Source: Myxococcus stipitatus (GTDB lineage: Bacteria > Myxococcota > Myxococcia > Myxococcales > Myxococcaceae). Taken from it: a stretch of 64,000 nucleotides of DNA. Shown here piece after piece: positions 47,165-57,051 of this stretch. The translations under genes and the position numbers were made by a program. How positions within the stretch are numbered: the first letter of the stretch is position 1; every line of letters starts with the position of its first letter. The notes beneath the pieces are model-generated. The model did not search any database, was not told the origin of the DNA, and worked only from the letters and a program-made list of their open reading frames with translations. Location of the stretch: NCBI RefSeq assembly GCF_021412625.1, contig NZ_JAKCFI010000005.1, positions 186,001-250,000 of the forward strand, read 5' to 3'.

Positions 47165-48430
47165 ATGAGATTCCTGCGTGAGCTGCGCTCGGTCCTGAAC
47201 CTGACGGTGCTGGTGGCGGGCCTGGGCTACTTCGTCGACCTCTTCGACATCACGCTGTTCGGCGTGCTGCGCGTGGCCTCGCTGAAGGACATCGGCGTCA
47301 CGGACCCGGCGGAGATCCTGTCCAAGGGCATCCTCATCTACAACTGCCAGATGGTGGGGATGATGGTGGGCGGGATGCTGTGGGGCGTGCTCGCGGACAA
47401 GAAGGGCCGCCTGTCGGTGATGTTCGGCTCCATCCTGCTCTACTCCTTCGCCAACCTGGCCAACGCGTTCGCGTGGGACGTGACGAGCTACGCGGTGTGC
47501 CGCTTCCTGGGCGGCGTGGGGCTGGCGGGCGAGCTGGGCGCGGCCATCACCCTGGTGGCGGAGTCGCTGCCCAAGGAGAAGCGCGGCCTGGGGACCACCA
47601 TCGTCGCCACGCTGGGCATGCTGGGCATCGTCGCGGCGGCGTTCGTGGGGCAGCACCTGAGCTGGAAGACGGCCTACGTCACCGGCGGCGTCATGGGACT
47701 GGCGCTGCTGTTCGCGCGCTTCAAGGTCTCCGAATCGGAGCTGTTCCAGAAGAAGACCGACCCGGCTCGCGCCAACCCGCTGCTGCTCCTGCAGGGGGGC
47801 CGCTTCGTCAAGTACATCTGCTGCATCCTGATCGGCGTGCCCATCTACTTCACCACGGGCATCCTGTTCACGTTCGCGCCGGAGCTGACTGCGGGCCTGT
47901 CCGTGAAGGGCACCGTGACGGCGGGCGACGCCATCCTCTACGGCTCCATCGGCCTGACGGCGGGCGACCTGCTCGCGGGCCTGTTCAGCCAGTGGCTCAA
48001 GAGCCGCAAGCGCGCGGTGGGCCTCAACCTGGTGGGAGGCTTCCTGCTGATGCTCGTCTACGGGCTGGTGCCGGGGCTCACCAGCACCCTGGTCTACGTG
48101 CTGAGCTTCTGCATCGGCATCATGGTGGGCTACTGGGCCGTGCTGGTCACCATGGCGGCCGAACAGTTCGGCACCAACATCCGCGGCACGGTGGCCACCA
48201 CCGTCCCCAACTTCGTGCGCGGCTCGGCGGCCATCGCCGCCAGCGGCTTCGCCTGGCTCAAGGGCTCCGTCTCCGTCCCCACCGCCGCGCTCACCGTGGG
48301 CAGCATCTGCTTCGGCCTGGCGCTGCTGGCGCTCTCCCGCATCGAGGAGACCTTCCACCGGGACCTGGACTTCACCGAGTCCGGCACGGAGCCCGCGCCC
48401 GAGGCGACGAGTCCTTCCCGGGCCTCGTGA
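47165..48430 (+). CDS. MFS transporter
   Basis: A protein of 421 residues with 12 predicted membrane helices of the major facilitator superfamily. The signature loop between helices 2 and 3 is GGMLWGVLADKKGRLSVMFGS, and a related loop in the second half is LLAGLFSQWLKSRKRAVG. Other parts are RFLGGVGLAGELGAAITLVAE and EQFGTNIRGTVATTVPNFVRG, similar to the metabolite:H+ symporter branch (sugar, nitrate or organic acid carriers). Substrate not known. It is followed by pyruvate carboxylase 99 bp downstream on the same strand; an organic acid substrate would be consistent but is not shown. Confidence 0.9.
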   Translation: MRFLRELRSVLNLTVLVAGLGYFVDLFDITLFGVLRVASLKDIGVTDPAEILSKGILIYNCQMVGMMVGGMLWGVLADKKGRLSVMFGSILLYSFANLANAFAWDVTSYAVCRFLGGVGLAGELGAAITLVAESLPKEKRGLGTTIVATLGMLGIVAAAFVGQHLSWKTAYVTGGVMGLALLFARFKVSESELFQKKTDPARANPLLLLQGGRFVKYICCILIGVPIYFTTGILFTFAPELTAGLSVKGTVTAGDAILYGSIGLTAGDLLAGLFSQWLKSRKRAVGLNLVGGFLLMLVYGLVPGLTSTLVYVLSFCIGIMVGYWAVLVTMAAEQFGTNIRGTVATTVPNFVRGSAAIAASGFAWLKGSVSVPTAALTVGSICFGLALLALSRIEETFHRDLDFTESGTEPAPEATSPSRAS

Positions 48431-48529
48431 GACCGCGGGGCAGTCCCGGCCCCCCGTCTGACCTGAACCCGACTTCCGGCGCGCGGGCCGTTGCGCGGGG
48501 ACGGGAGGCGCCCTATCCCCTGTCCATCC

Positions 48530-51500
48530 ATGGACAACGCCTCCCTCCGTCCCATCCAGAAGGTGTTGTGCGCGAACCGCGGTGAGATCGCCATCCGCGT
48601 GTTCCGTGCGTGCAACGAGCTCGGCATCCGCACCGTCGCCATCTACAGCGACGAGGACCGGACCCACGAGCACCGCCACAAGGCCGACGAGGCGTACCGC
48701 GTGGGCCACGGCAAGCGCCCCGTGGAGGCGTACCTGGGCATCGAGGAGATCCTCGACGTGGCCCAGAAGGCCGGCGTGGACGCCATCCACCCCGGCTACG
48801 GCTTCTTGTCGGAGAACGCGGACTTCGCCGAGGCGTGCGAGCGCCGGGGCATCCGCTTCATCGGCCCGCGCTCGCCGGTGGTCCGGACCATGGGCGACAA
48901 GGTCGCCGCCAAGGAGCTGGCCCGACGCGTGGGCGTGCCCACGGTGCCGGGCACGACGCTGGAGGGAGACGACGCGGAGGTGCTGGCCCAGGCCCGTGAG
49001 TTCTTCACCCGATATGGCGGTCCGGTGCTGGTGAAGGCGGCCCATGGCGGCGGCGGCCGTGGCATGCGCGTGGTGCGCGAGGAGCGGGAGCTGGAGGCGG
49101 CGCTCCTGTCCGCGCGCTCCGAGGCGAAGAGCGCCTTCGGCTCCGCGGCGGTGTTCCTGGAGCGCTTCCTGGAGCGGGTGCGCCACATCGAGGTGCAGCT
49201 GCTGGGAGACCTGCACGGCCACGTCGTCCACCTGCACGAGCGCGACTGCTCCGTGCAGCGCCGCCACCAGAAGGTCATCGAGATCGCCCCGGCGCCCAAC
49301 CTCTCCCCCGCGCTCAAGCAGTCCATCTGCGACGCGGCGGTGCGCCTGGCGCGCGAGGCCGGCTACTCCAGCGCCGGCACGGCGGAGTTCCTCGTCTCCG
49401 GGAATGACTACTACTTCATCGAGTGCAACGCCCGCCTCCAGGTGGAGCACACCGTCACCGAACAGGTGACGGGCGTGGACCTGGTGCAGAGCCAGATCCG
49501 CATCGCGGAGGGCCACGCGCTCGACTCGCCCCTGGTGGGCATCGCCTCGCAGGAGGCCCTCCAGCCCCGGGGCTTCGCGGTGCAGCTGCGCGTCACCACG
49601 GAGGACCCGACCAACGACTTCATGCCGGACGCGGGCATCATCACCGCGTGGCGCGCGGCCACCGGCTTCGGCATCCGCCTGGATGGCTCGAACGGCTACA
49701 CCAACGCGCACATCTCGCCGTACTACGACTCCATGCTGGTGAAGGTCATCGCCTACGCGCCCACGTTCCAGGGCGCGGTGATGAAGGGGCAGCGCGCGCT
49801 GCGCGAGTTCCGCATCCGCGGCGTGAAGACCAACCTGCCCTTCCTGGAGAACGTCCTGCGCCACCCCGCCTTCCAGCAAGGCGAGACGTACACGCGCTTC
49901 ATCGACGAGACGCCGGAGCTGTTCAACCTGCCGCCCCGGAGGGATCGCGCCAGCAAGCTGCTCCAGTACCTGGGCGAGGTCATCGTCAACGGCCACCCCA
50001 CCATCAAGAAGCACCAGCGGCTCAAGCCCACGCAGTTCCTGGAGCCGCGCCTGCCGGTCGCCCCCGGCGGGGCGCCGCCGCGCGGCACCGCGCAGATCCT
50101 CGCGGAGAAGGGCCCCCGGGGCCTCGCGGAGTGGGTGCTGGCGCAGCAGCGCGTGCTGCTCACGGACACGACGATGCGTGACGCGCACCAGTCGCTGCTC
50201 GCCACGCGCATGCGCACGCGCGACATCCTGCGCGTGGCCCCGGCCACCGCGCACCTCGCGTCCGACCTGTTCAGCCTGGAGAGCTGGGGCGGCGCGACGT
50301 TCGACACCGCCTACCGCTTCCTCAACGAGGACCCGTGGGCGCGCCTGCGGGCGCTCAAGGCGGCCGCGCCCAACCTGCTGCTCCAGATGCTGCTGCGCGG
50401 CGCCAACGCCGTGGGCTACACCAGCTACCCGGACAACGTGGTGGAGGCGTTCATCGACGAGGCCGCGGAGGCGGGCGTGGACGTCTTCCGCATCTTCGAC
50501 AGCCTCAACGACCTGGGCAGCATGGACGTCTCCATCCGCCGCGTGCTCAAGACGGGCAAGGTGGCGGAGGTGGCCATCTGCTACACGGGCGACGTCGCCA
50601 ATCCCAAGCGCAAGAAGTACACGCTCGACTACTACGCGGACCTGGCGAAGCGCATCGAGGATTCGGGCGCGCACTTCCTGTGCATCAAGGACATGGCGGG
50701 CCTGTTGCGTCCGCGCGCGGCGGCCATGCTGATGGACCGGCTGCGCGAGGTGACGAAGCTGCCCATCCACCTGCACATGCACGACACGGCGGGCAACGGC
50801 ATCGCCAGCTACCTGGAGGCCATCGAGCACGGGGTGCACATCGTCGACGTGGCGCTGGGGAGCATGGCGGGCCTCACCAGCCAGCCCAGCCTCAACGCGC
50901 TGGTGAGCGCGCTGCGCGGCCACCCGCGCGAGACGGGGCTGGCCAACGCGCGCCTCCAGCCGCTCGCCAACTACTGGGAGGACGTGCGCGAGTACTACGC
51001 CCCCTTCGAGGCGGGCCTCAAGAGCACGACGAGCGAGGTCTACTACCACGAGATTCCCGGCGGTCAGTACTCCAACCTCCGGCCGCAGGTGGCGGAGATG
51101 GGGCTGCTCCACCGGTGGAACGACGTGAAGGACGCGTTCGCGCTGGTCAACGTGCTGGTGGGCGACATCCCCAAGGTGACGCCGTCGTCGAAGATGGTGG
51201 GCGACTTCGCCATCTTCCTGCTCAAGAACGACTTGATGGTGCGCGCGCCGACCCTGGCTGAGGCCGCCACCCTCACCCACGCGAAGCTCATCGCCGAGGC
51301 GCCCCGGCTGGACTTCCCCTCCAGCGTGGTGGGCTACTTCCGGGGCGAGCTGGGACAGCCGCCCAACGGCTTCCCGGAGGACCTGCGCGCCGCCGTGCTC
51401 AAGGGGCTGCCGCGCGTGGAGGGCCGCCCCTCCGCCAGCCTCCCACCCCTGGACCTGGAGGCCCTGCGCGCCGAGCTGACCCAGAAGACGGGGCAGCCCT

Positions 51501-52033
51501 TGACGCGCGCGGACGCCATCTCCAGCGCGCTCTATCCGCGCGTCATGGCCGGCTACCTGGACGACGCCGCGCGCTTCGAGGACGTCTCCATCCTCGACAC
51601 GCCCAACTACTTCTACGGCATGGAGGTGGGACAGGAGGTCTGGGTCGATCTGGAGCCGGGCAAGACGCTCGTCATCAGCCTGTCCGCGGTGGGTGAGCCG
51701 GACGAGGACGGCGTGCGCACCGTCTACTTCGCGCTCAACGGCCACAACCGCACCGTGCACGTGAGGGATCGCAGCCGGGCGGCGAGCGTGGAGACGCGGC
51801 GACAGGCGGACCGGTCGAACCCGAACCACGTGGCCGCGAGCATGCCGGGCACGGTCATCGCCCTGCACGTCAAGCCGGGCGCGAAGGTGGAGGCCGGCGC
51901 GCCGCTCGTCACGCTCGAGGCCATGAAGATGGAGACGGTGGTGCGCGCCCCGCGCGCCGGCACCGTGGCGGAGGTGGCCACCGCCCTGAAGTCCCCGGTC
52001 CAGGGCGGCGACCTGCTCGCCGTGCTCCAGTAG
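48530..52033 (+). CDS. pyc: Pyruvate carboxylase
   Basis: A single-chain enzyme of 1167 residues that converts pyruvate and bicarbonate to oxaloacetate using ATP and biotin. Biotin carboxylase: residues 1-450 (ANRGEIAIRVFRAC, HPGYGFLSENADFA, KAAHGGGGRGMRVV, ECNARLQVEHTVTEQVTG). Carboxyltransferase: about 540-830 (LLTDTTMRDAHQSLLATR, IKDMAGLLRP, HLHMHDTAGN). Biotin carrier: C-terminus, EAMKMETV, with biotinyl lysine K1133. Start ATG 48530 begins MDNASLRPIQKVLCANRGE; the frame upstream is not conserved. The length matches the usual 1140-1180. It supports anaplerosis. Confidence 0.97.
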   Translation: MDNASLRPIQKVLCANRGEIAIRVFRACNELGIRTVAIYSDEDRTHEHRHKADEAYRVGHGKRPVEAYLGIEEILDVAQKAGVDAIHPGYGFLSENADFAEACERRGIRFIGPRSPVVRTMGDKVAAKELARRVGVPTVPGTTLEGDDAEVLAQAREFFTRYGGPVLVKAAHGGGGRGMRVVREERELEAALLSARSEAKSAFGSAAVFLERFLERVRHIEVQLLGDLHGHVVHLHERDCSVQRRHQKVIEIAPAPNLSPALKQSICDAAVRLAREAGYSSAGTAEFLVSGNDYYFIECNARLQVEHTVTEQVTGVDLVQSQIRIAEGHALDSPLVGIASQEALQPRGFAVQLRVTTEDPTNDFMPDAGIITAWRAATGFGIRLDGSNGYTNAHISPYYDSMLVKVIAYAPTFQGAVMKGQRALREFRIRGVKTNLPFLENVLRHPAFQQGETYTRFIDETPELFNLPPRRDRASKLLQYLGEVIVNGHPTIKKHQRLKPTQFLEPRLPVAPGGAPPRGTAQILAEKGPRGLAEWVLAQQRVLLTDTTMRDAHQSLLATRMRTRDILRVAPATAHLASDLFSLESWGGATFDTAYRFLNEDPWARLRALKAAAPNLLLQMLLRGANAVGYTSYPDNVVEAFIDEAAEAGVDVFRIFDSLNDLGSMDVSIRRVLKTGKVAEVAICYTGDVANPKRKKYTLDYYADLAKRIEDSGAHFLCIKDMAGLLRPRAAAMLMDRLREVTKLPIHLHMHDTAGNGIASYLEAIEHGVHIVDVALGSMAGLTSQPSLNALVSALRGHPRETGLANARLQPLANYWEDVREYYAPFEAGLKSTTSEVYYHEIPGGQYSNLRPQVAEMGLLHRWNDVKDAFALVNVLVGDIPKVTPSSKMVGDFAIFLLKNDLMVRAPTLAEAATLTHAKLIAEAPRLDFPSSVVGYFRGELGQPPNGFPEDLRAAVLKGLPRVEGRPSASLPPLDLEALRAELTQKTGQPLTRADAISSALYPRVMAGYLDDAARFEDVSILDTPNYFYGMEVGQEVWVDLEPGKTLVISLSAVGEPDEDGVRTVYFALNGHNRTVHVRDRSRAASVETRRQADRSNPNHVAASMPGTVIALHVKPGAKVEAGAPLVTLEAMKMETVVRAPRAGTVAEVATALKSPVQGGDLLAVLQ

Positions 52034-52126
52034 CGCCGTGGGTGGAGGGCCCCCGTCCGCCCCTCCACCCCGTCCAGGTGCATCCCGACGTTGAGTGAAA
52101 CCGGCGGCTTTGCCATGGTCGCCGCC

Positions 52127-54940
52127 ATGAAGCGTCTCCTGCTCCCCTTCCTGGCACTCGCCTCCTGCGCGACGCCCTCGGGCCCCCCGGCTCCGGGGAA
52201 CGCGACCGCCCCCGCCACCGCGCCCCTGGGCGCCGCGCTCCCCGAGGAGGTCCACCTGGCCGACCTGCGCCAGATGACGGCCGGCGGCGAGAACGCGGAG
52301 GCCTACTGGTCCTTCGACGGCAAGCAGCTCTCGCTCCAGGCCCGCCACGAGGGCATGGACTGCGACCGCATCTACCGCATGGCGGTGGACCCGGCGAACG
52401 CGGCGGCCCCCACCGTGACGCCGGTCTCCAGCGGCGAGGGCGCGACGACGTGCGCGCACTTCCTGCCGGGCGACCAGGAGGTCATCTACGCCTCCACGCA
52501 CCTGGGCGACAAGGCGTGCCCTCCCCGCCCGGACCACTCCATGGGCTATGTCTGGGCGCTCTACGACTCCTACGACATCTTCAGGTCCAACGCGGATGGC
52601 ACCGGGCTGACGCGCCTGACGGACACGCCGGGTTACGACGCGGAGGGCACCGTCTGCGCGAAGGACGGCTCCATCCTGTTCACCTCCGTCCGGGATGGCG
52701 ACCTGGAGCTGTACCGGATGGACCCCGACGGGAAGAACGTGAAGCGGCTGACGCACTCGCCCGGCTATGACGGCGGCGGGTTCTTCAACGCGGACTGCAC
52801 GAAGATCGTCTGGCGCGCGTCGCGCCCCCCGCCGGGCAAGGCGCTCGACGACTACCAGGCCCTGCTGAAGAAGGGGCTCGTGCGGCCGACGAAGCTGGAG
52901 CTGTATGTCGCGAACGCGGACGGCTCCGAGGCGCGGCAGATCACCTGGCTGAACGGCGCCGCCTTCGCGCCCTTCTTCCACCCCAACGGCCGGCGCATCC
53001 TGTTCTCGTCCAACCACGGCGACCCGAAGGGCCGTGAGTTCGACATCTGGGCGGTGGACGTCGACGGGTCCAACCTGGAGCGCATCACCTACGCCCCGGG
53101 CTTCGACGGCTTCCCCATGTTCTCGCCGGACGGCAAGTGGCTGGCCTTCTCCAGCAACCGCGCCACCGCGCCCGGCAAGAGCGACACCAACCTCTTCATC
53201 GCCCGCTGGGTCGACTCACCGACGCCCACCGTGAGCGCGCCCGAGGCGGCCGCCGACCGCATCCGTCGCGACGTGGAGTTCCTCGCGGCCCCCGCTCGCG
53301 AGGGTCGGGGCATCGGCACGGAGGGGCTCGTCGCCGCTGGCGCGCTCATCGAGGAGCGGTTCCAGGCGATGGGCCTGAAGCCGTCCGGCGACGAGGCGGG
53401 GTTCCGCCAGAAGTTCCCGGTGACGACCGCCGCGAAGCCCGGCGCGGGCACGCGCCTGAAGCTCGGGACGACGGAGGTGGCGATGGACGACTTCACCCCG
53501 CTGGCGTTCTCGGGCCAGGGCTCGGTGCAGGGCCCGCTGGTCCTCGTGAGCTACGGCATCTCCGAGCCGTCGCTGAAGGTGGACCACTACGCGAAGAAGT
53601 CCGTGAAGGGGAAGATCGTCGTCGTGCGCCGCTTCGTCCCGGAGACGCCGGCCTTCTCCGAGGCGGAGACCCAGCGCCGCTTCGGGGACCTCCGCTACAA
53701 GACGTGGCTGGCGGCCGAGCGCGGCGCCAAGGCGGTCATCGTGGTGGACTGGCCGGAGGCGCCCAGCCCGGCCCGCAAGGACTGGATGCCGCCTCCGGAC
53801 ACGCCGCTGCCCGCGCTCTCGCCCGAGGGCCCGAGCAACGCCGGCATCCCGGTGGTGGTGATGAAGCGCGCGGCGCTGGAGCCGGTGATGGCGGCGCTCT
53901 CGTCGGGCAAGCGCGTCGACGCGCAGCTCGGCGTGAAGCTGGAGTTCGACCAGCGCGAGGCCTTCAACGTGGCCGGCCTGCTGGAGGCGGGTGAGGGCAA
54001 GCTGCCGGGCACGGTGGTGATTGGCGCCCACTACGACCACCTGGGCCTCGGCGGGCGCTCGTCGCTGGCGCCGGACCGGCACGAGCCGCATGGGGGCGCG
54101 GACGACAACGCCTCCGGCGTGGCGGCGCTGCTGGAGATCGCCCGCGAGCTGAAGGAGCGCCGCGCGGAGCTGAAGCACGACGTGCTCTTCGTGGCCTTCT
54201 CCGGCGAGGAGACGGGGCTGCTGGGCTCGACGTACTTCACGCGGCAGCGTGGGGACGTGGGCATGAAGCAGGTCGCCGCGATGCTGAACCTGGACATGGT
54301 GGGCCGGCTGCGCGCCGGGGGCCTGACGGTGCTGGGCGCGGAGTCCGCGAACGAGTGGGGGCCGCTCGTCGCGGCGGCGTGCGAGAAGGCGCGCGTCGCC
54401 TGCACCGCGAGCGGGGACGGCTATGGCCCCAGCGACCACTCGCCCTTCTACGCGGCGGGCGTCCCGGTGCTGCACTTCTTCACGGGGACGCATTCGGACT
54501 ACCACAAGCCCTCGGACACCGTGGAGGGACTCAACGCGGTGGGCACGGCCCAGGTGGCCCGCATCGTCTCGGCGGTCGCGGTGGGGCTGGATGACAAGGC
54601 GGTGCTGACCTACCGCAAGGTCCCCTCCCCCACGCCTCGGGGCGACCTGCGCAGCTTCAACGCGTCGCTGGGCACCGTGCCGGACTACGCGGGCCCGCCC
54701 AACGGACAGAAGGGCATGCTGCTGGCGGGCGTGCGCGCGGGCGGCGCGGCGGACATGGCCGGCATGCAGCGCGGCGACATCCTCGTGAAGCTGGGCAAGC
54801 ACGTCATCGGCGGCGTGGAGGATTTGATGTTCGTCCTCAACAGCTCCAAGCCGGGCGAGACGGTGCGCGCCCTGGTGCTGCGCGACGGCAAGGAGGTCCC
54901 CCTGGAGGTCACCTTCCAGGAGAGCAAACGGCCCCGGTAG
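52127..54940 (+). CDS. Lipoprotein fusing TolB-like propeller, M28 peptidase and PDZ domain
   Basis: A protein of 937 residues. MKRLLLPFLALASCATPSG is a lipoprotein signal. Residues 45-370 are PD40/TolB-like propeller blades (RLTDTPGYDAEGTVCAKDGS, RITYAPGFDGFPMFSPDGKWL). Residues 385-830 are an M28 aminopeptidase with a PA-like insert; the zinc-site residues are present in IGAHYDHLGLG, GGADDNASG, SGEETGLLGS, LDMVGRL and HSDYHKPSD. Residues 850-937 are a PDZ domain (GVRAGGAADMAGMQRGDILVKLG). It is likely an envelope-anchored peptidase. The start at 52127 is a typical lipoprotein start; ATG 52115 is possible. Confidence 0.9.
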   Translation: MKRLLLPFLALASCATPSGPPAPGNATAPATAPLGAALPEEVHLADLRQMTAGGENAEAYWSFDGKQLSLQARHEGMDCDRIYRMAVDPANAAAPTVTPVSSGEGATTCAHFLPGDQEVIYASTHLGDKACPPRPDHSMGYVWALYDSYDIFRSNADGTGLTRLTDTPGYDAEGTVCAKDGSILFTSVRDGDLELYRMDPDGKNVKRLTHSPGYDGGGFFNADCTKIVWRASRPPPGKALDDYQALLKKGLVRPTKLELYVANADGSEARQITWLNGAAFAPFFHPNGRRILFSSNHGDPKGREFDIWAVDVDGSNLERITYAPGFDGFPMFSPDGKWLAFSSNRATAPGKSDTNLFIARWVDSPTPTVSAPEAAADRIRRDVEFLAAPAREGRGIGTEGLVAAGALIEERFQAMGLKPSGDEAGFRQKFPVTTAAKPGAGTRLKLGTTEVAMDDFTPLAFSGQGSVQGPLVLVSYGISEPSLKVDHYAKKSVKGKIVVVRRFVPETPAFSEAETQRRFGDLRYKTWLAAERGAKAVIVVDWPEAPSPARKDWMPPPDTPLPALSPEGPSNAGIPVVVMKRAALEPVMAALSSGKRVDAQLGVKLEFDQREAFNVAGLLEAGEGKLPGTVVIGAHYDHLGLGGRSSLAPDRHEPHGGADDNASGVAALLEIARELKERRAELKHDVLFVAFSGEETGLLGSTYFTRQRGDVGMKQVAAMLNLDMVGRLRAGGLTVLGAESANEWGPLVAAACEKARVACTASGDGYGPSDHSPFYAAGVPVLHFFTGTHSDYHKPSDTVEGLNAVGTAQVARIVSAVAVGLDDKAVLTYRKVPSPTPRGDLRSFNASLGTVPDYAGPPNGQKGMLLAGVRAGGAADMAGMQRGDILVKLGKHVIGGVEDLMFVLNSSKPGETVRALVLRDGKEVPLEVTFQESKRPR

Positions 54941-55203
54941 CCCTCCGGGACAGGGCCCCTCGCCGCGAGACGAGGGGCCACCCCCTGGCCGCGCAGCCTC
55001 GAGCAGCAGGGGGTGGGGCGTGCCGCGGGTCTTCTGTCTCAACGCCTGAGCGCCGCCCCGCTCGCCCGCGGGCGATTGCGACAGACCACTCCTGTCCCTA
55101 GATACAAGCGGAAGACGTCCAGGCATCGGGACGAGGTCGGTGACTGGACGCTACGCTCGATGGGATGCCTCGAGCGCTGCCGTACAGCGAGGGGGTGTGG
55201 GAC

Positions 55204-55752
55204 ATGCAAGAGCAGCCAGGCCCGGGGCCGACCGATGCATCGGTGACGCGAAAGACGGAGGCCGCGGGCGGACGAACGGGGCTGCGCCGTCTGGTCCCTT
55301 GGGGCCGCAAGTCGGGTGCCGGTACAGGGGAAGAGAAGGGCCGCTCCATGACTCAGCGAGCACGCAGCGCCAGCTCGGGCATGAGGAAGCAGATACGCCC
55401 CTCCTGGAAAGTCCGCTTCGGCGCGCACGCGGCCCAGCGCTGGGCCAGGCATCAGCTCGAGGAACACGCGGTGCCGCTGGGCCTCGGCGCCCTCACGGTG
55501 GGGGTGCTCGCGGCAGCGCTCCTGCCCATCTCCACTTCCGGTGAGCGCCAGGCACCTTCCGAGTCCAGCACGCGCCAGCCCCGACGAGAGGCCCACGCCC
55601 GCGGAAAGCCGCAGAGCCGGGAGGCGGCCTCCACGAAGACCGAGGCGAACGACGAACGCCCCCGGGACGCCGGGCGCAGGCAGGGAGCGTCCAGGCCCCG
55701 CAAGCCCTCCTCGCGCCGCGAGTCCTCCTCGGGCTCCGTCGAGTCATCGTGA
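55204..55752 (+). CDS. Small single-span membrane protein of unknown function
   Basis: A protein of about 182 residues from ATG 55204; ATGs farther in (55348) are possible. The only clear element is a membrane segment PLGLGALTVGVLAAALLPIS near residue 100. Both flanks are highly charged and the C-terminus is Arg/Ser/Lys/Glu low complexity. Codon use supports coding but the frame could be partly spurious. It is convergent with the PDZ gene, 27 bp apart. It could belong to the neighbouring gas vesicle locus; nothing in the sequence proves it. Confidence 0.5.
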   Translation: MQEQPGPGPTDASVTRKTEAAGGRTGLRRLVPWGRKSGAGTGEEKGRSMTQRARSASSGMRKQIRPSWKVRFGAHAAQRWARHQLEEHAVPLGLGALTVGVLAAALLPISTSGERQAPSESSTRQPRREAHARGKPQSREAASTKTEANDERPRDAGRRQGASRPRKPSSRRESSSGSVESS

Positions 55753-55779
55753 GCCGCATGAGCGCTCGCGCCCCCCGGC

Positions 55780-57051
55780 TCAGGGGTGCGCGCCAACGGT
55801 GAGGTCGACGTCCCTGGCGGCCCCGGCGCGCAGCACCTTGGCGTGCACGGTCTGGCCCACACGTTCCGGAGGCAGCTGCTCGACCAGGTCATCCACCTCT
55901 CGCAATGGCTGACCCTCGAGCGTGAGCAGCGTGTCACCCGGTTGCAGCCCCGCCTCCTCGGCCGGGCCATCCGGCTCCACGCTCGCGACCTTGAGGCCGC
56001 TCTGGGTGCCATGAGCCTTCGCGACCCTCCCCGCCAGCCGGACGGGGTAGGCCCCCATACCGAGGTAGCCAGCCGGCTCTCGCGCGGGCGCCTTCGTGGA
56101 CGTGGCCTCGGTGCCGGGCGGCGACTTCTTCCCCCCTGTCTTCGCTGCTCCTCGGGAGATCTCGCGCGTCGTGTCCTTCATCGCCTTGCGCGCGCCGCTC
56201 GCCACCTCACCGCCCTCGCGCGCCGTGCCGCGGGTCGCCTCCGCGAACGCGCGTGTTGCCCCCTGGGCACGCCTGGTGACCTCGTCGAAGGCGCGTGTCG
56301 CGTCCTGGGTGCCCTCGGCGACGTCTCGCGCCACTTCCTTCGCCCTCACCGAGGGTTCGCGTGGCGCTCGCTCCTTCGCGTCGCGCTTGCGTGGCGCACC
56401 CTGCTTCGGCCCTCCAGCCTTCTGCAGGCGCAGGCGCGTCGCGGCCGGAGGCCGGCCCACTCCTCCCTGGGTCGCCATGGACATGCCTTCGCGCAATCGC
56501 TCCTTGAAGCCCTCGGCCGCGCCTCCCTGCTTCGGCGCTCCACCCGCTCCACCCTTCAGCAACCGCTGACGCGCGGCGGCTGGGGGCCGCCCCACTCCAC
56601 CATGGGTCGCCAGGAACATGCTCTCGCGCAATCGTTCTCGGAAGGCCTCGGCCCCTTCCTTCCCGCCCCCCTTCTCCGCCATCTTGCGGAGCAGCCGCCC
56701 GGCGAGCAGTCCAATGCCCAGTAGCCCGAGGATGGAGCTCCGCGGCCGCTGCTTCAGCCTCTTTTGCGCGTCGCGGAGCCACTCGTCCATCGACCCTTCC
56801 TGGAGGTAGAGGGTGGTGTCCCGGAGAACGCGGCTCCCCCCCTCGAGCACGGGCCGCGTCAACACGGTCGGCAACCGCCTGGCCGCGACCGTGAGGAGCC
56901 TCGCTCCGGACTGCGCAACGTCGGCGATGAGCGCCTCGCGCTGCGCGTGGAGCCGTTCCATTTCCTGCGCCTGAAAATCCTGGGGGAGCGTCTCTTGCTG
57001 GACGCGCTTGCGCGTGTTCCCCCCGTTCGCGATTCCTTTGACCGAGGCCAT
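55780..57051 (-). CDS. Membrane protein with duplicated motif, Ala-rich helices and PDZ domain
   Basis: A protein of 423 residues. Residues 1-100 are helical, with a membrane segment SSILGLLGIGLLAGRLL near 105-121. A 50-residue unit is duplicated: FRERLRESMFLATHGGVGRPPAAARQRLL and FKERLREGMSMATQGGVGRPPAATRLRL. The region 235-300 is Ala/Thr/Arg-rich amphipathic helix (GTQDATRAFDEVTRRAQGATRAFAEATR), reminiscent of LEA or phasin-like proteins. Residues 335-423 are a PDZ domain (LKVASVEPDGPAEEAGLQPGDTLLTLEG). No protease domain. It is divergent from the gas vesicle operon and may function with it. The family is not recognised. Confidence 0.72.
   Translation of the reverse strand: MASVKGIANGGNTRKRVQQETLPQDFQAQEMERLHAQREALIADVAQSGARLLTVAARRLPTVLTRPVLEGGSRVLRDTTLYLQEGSMDEWLRDAQKRLKQRPRSSILGLLGIGLLAGRLLRKMAEKGGGKEGAEAFRERLRESMFLATHGGVGRPPAAARQRLLKGGAGGAPKQGGAAEGFKERLREGMSMATQGGVGRPPAATRLRLQKAGGPKQGAPRKRDAKERAPREPSVRAKEVARDVAEGTQDATRAFDEVTRRAQGATRAFAEATRGTAREGGEVASGARKAMKDTTREISRGAAKTGGKKSPPGTEATSTKAPAREPAGYLGMGAYPVRLAGRVAKAHGTQSGLKVASVEPDGPAEEAGLQPGDTLLTLEGQPLREVDDLVEQLPPERVGQTVHAKVLRAGAARDVDLTVGAHP

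Noticed and set aside
47066..53017. Minus-strand open frame of 1983 residues
   Set aside because: It is antisense to the MFS transporter, pyruvate carboxylase and peptidase genes, which have clear domains. Its own sequence is low-complexity Arg/His/Val/Gly-rich and non-homologous.
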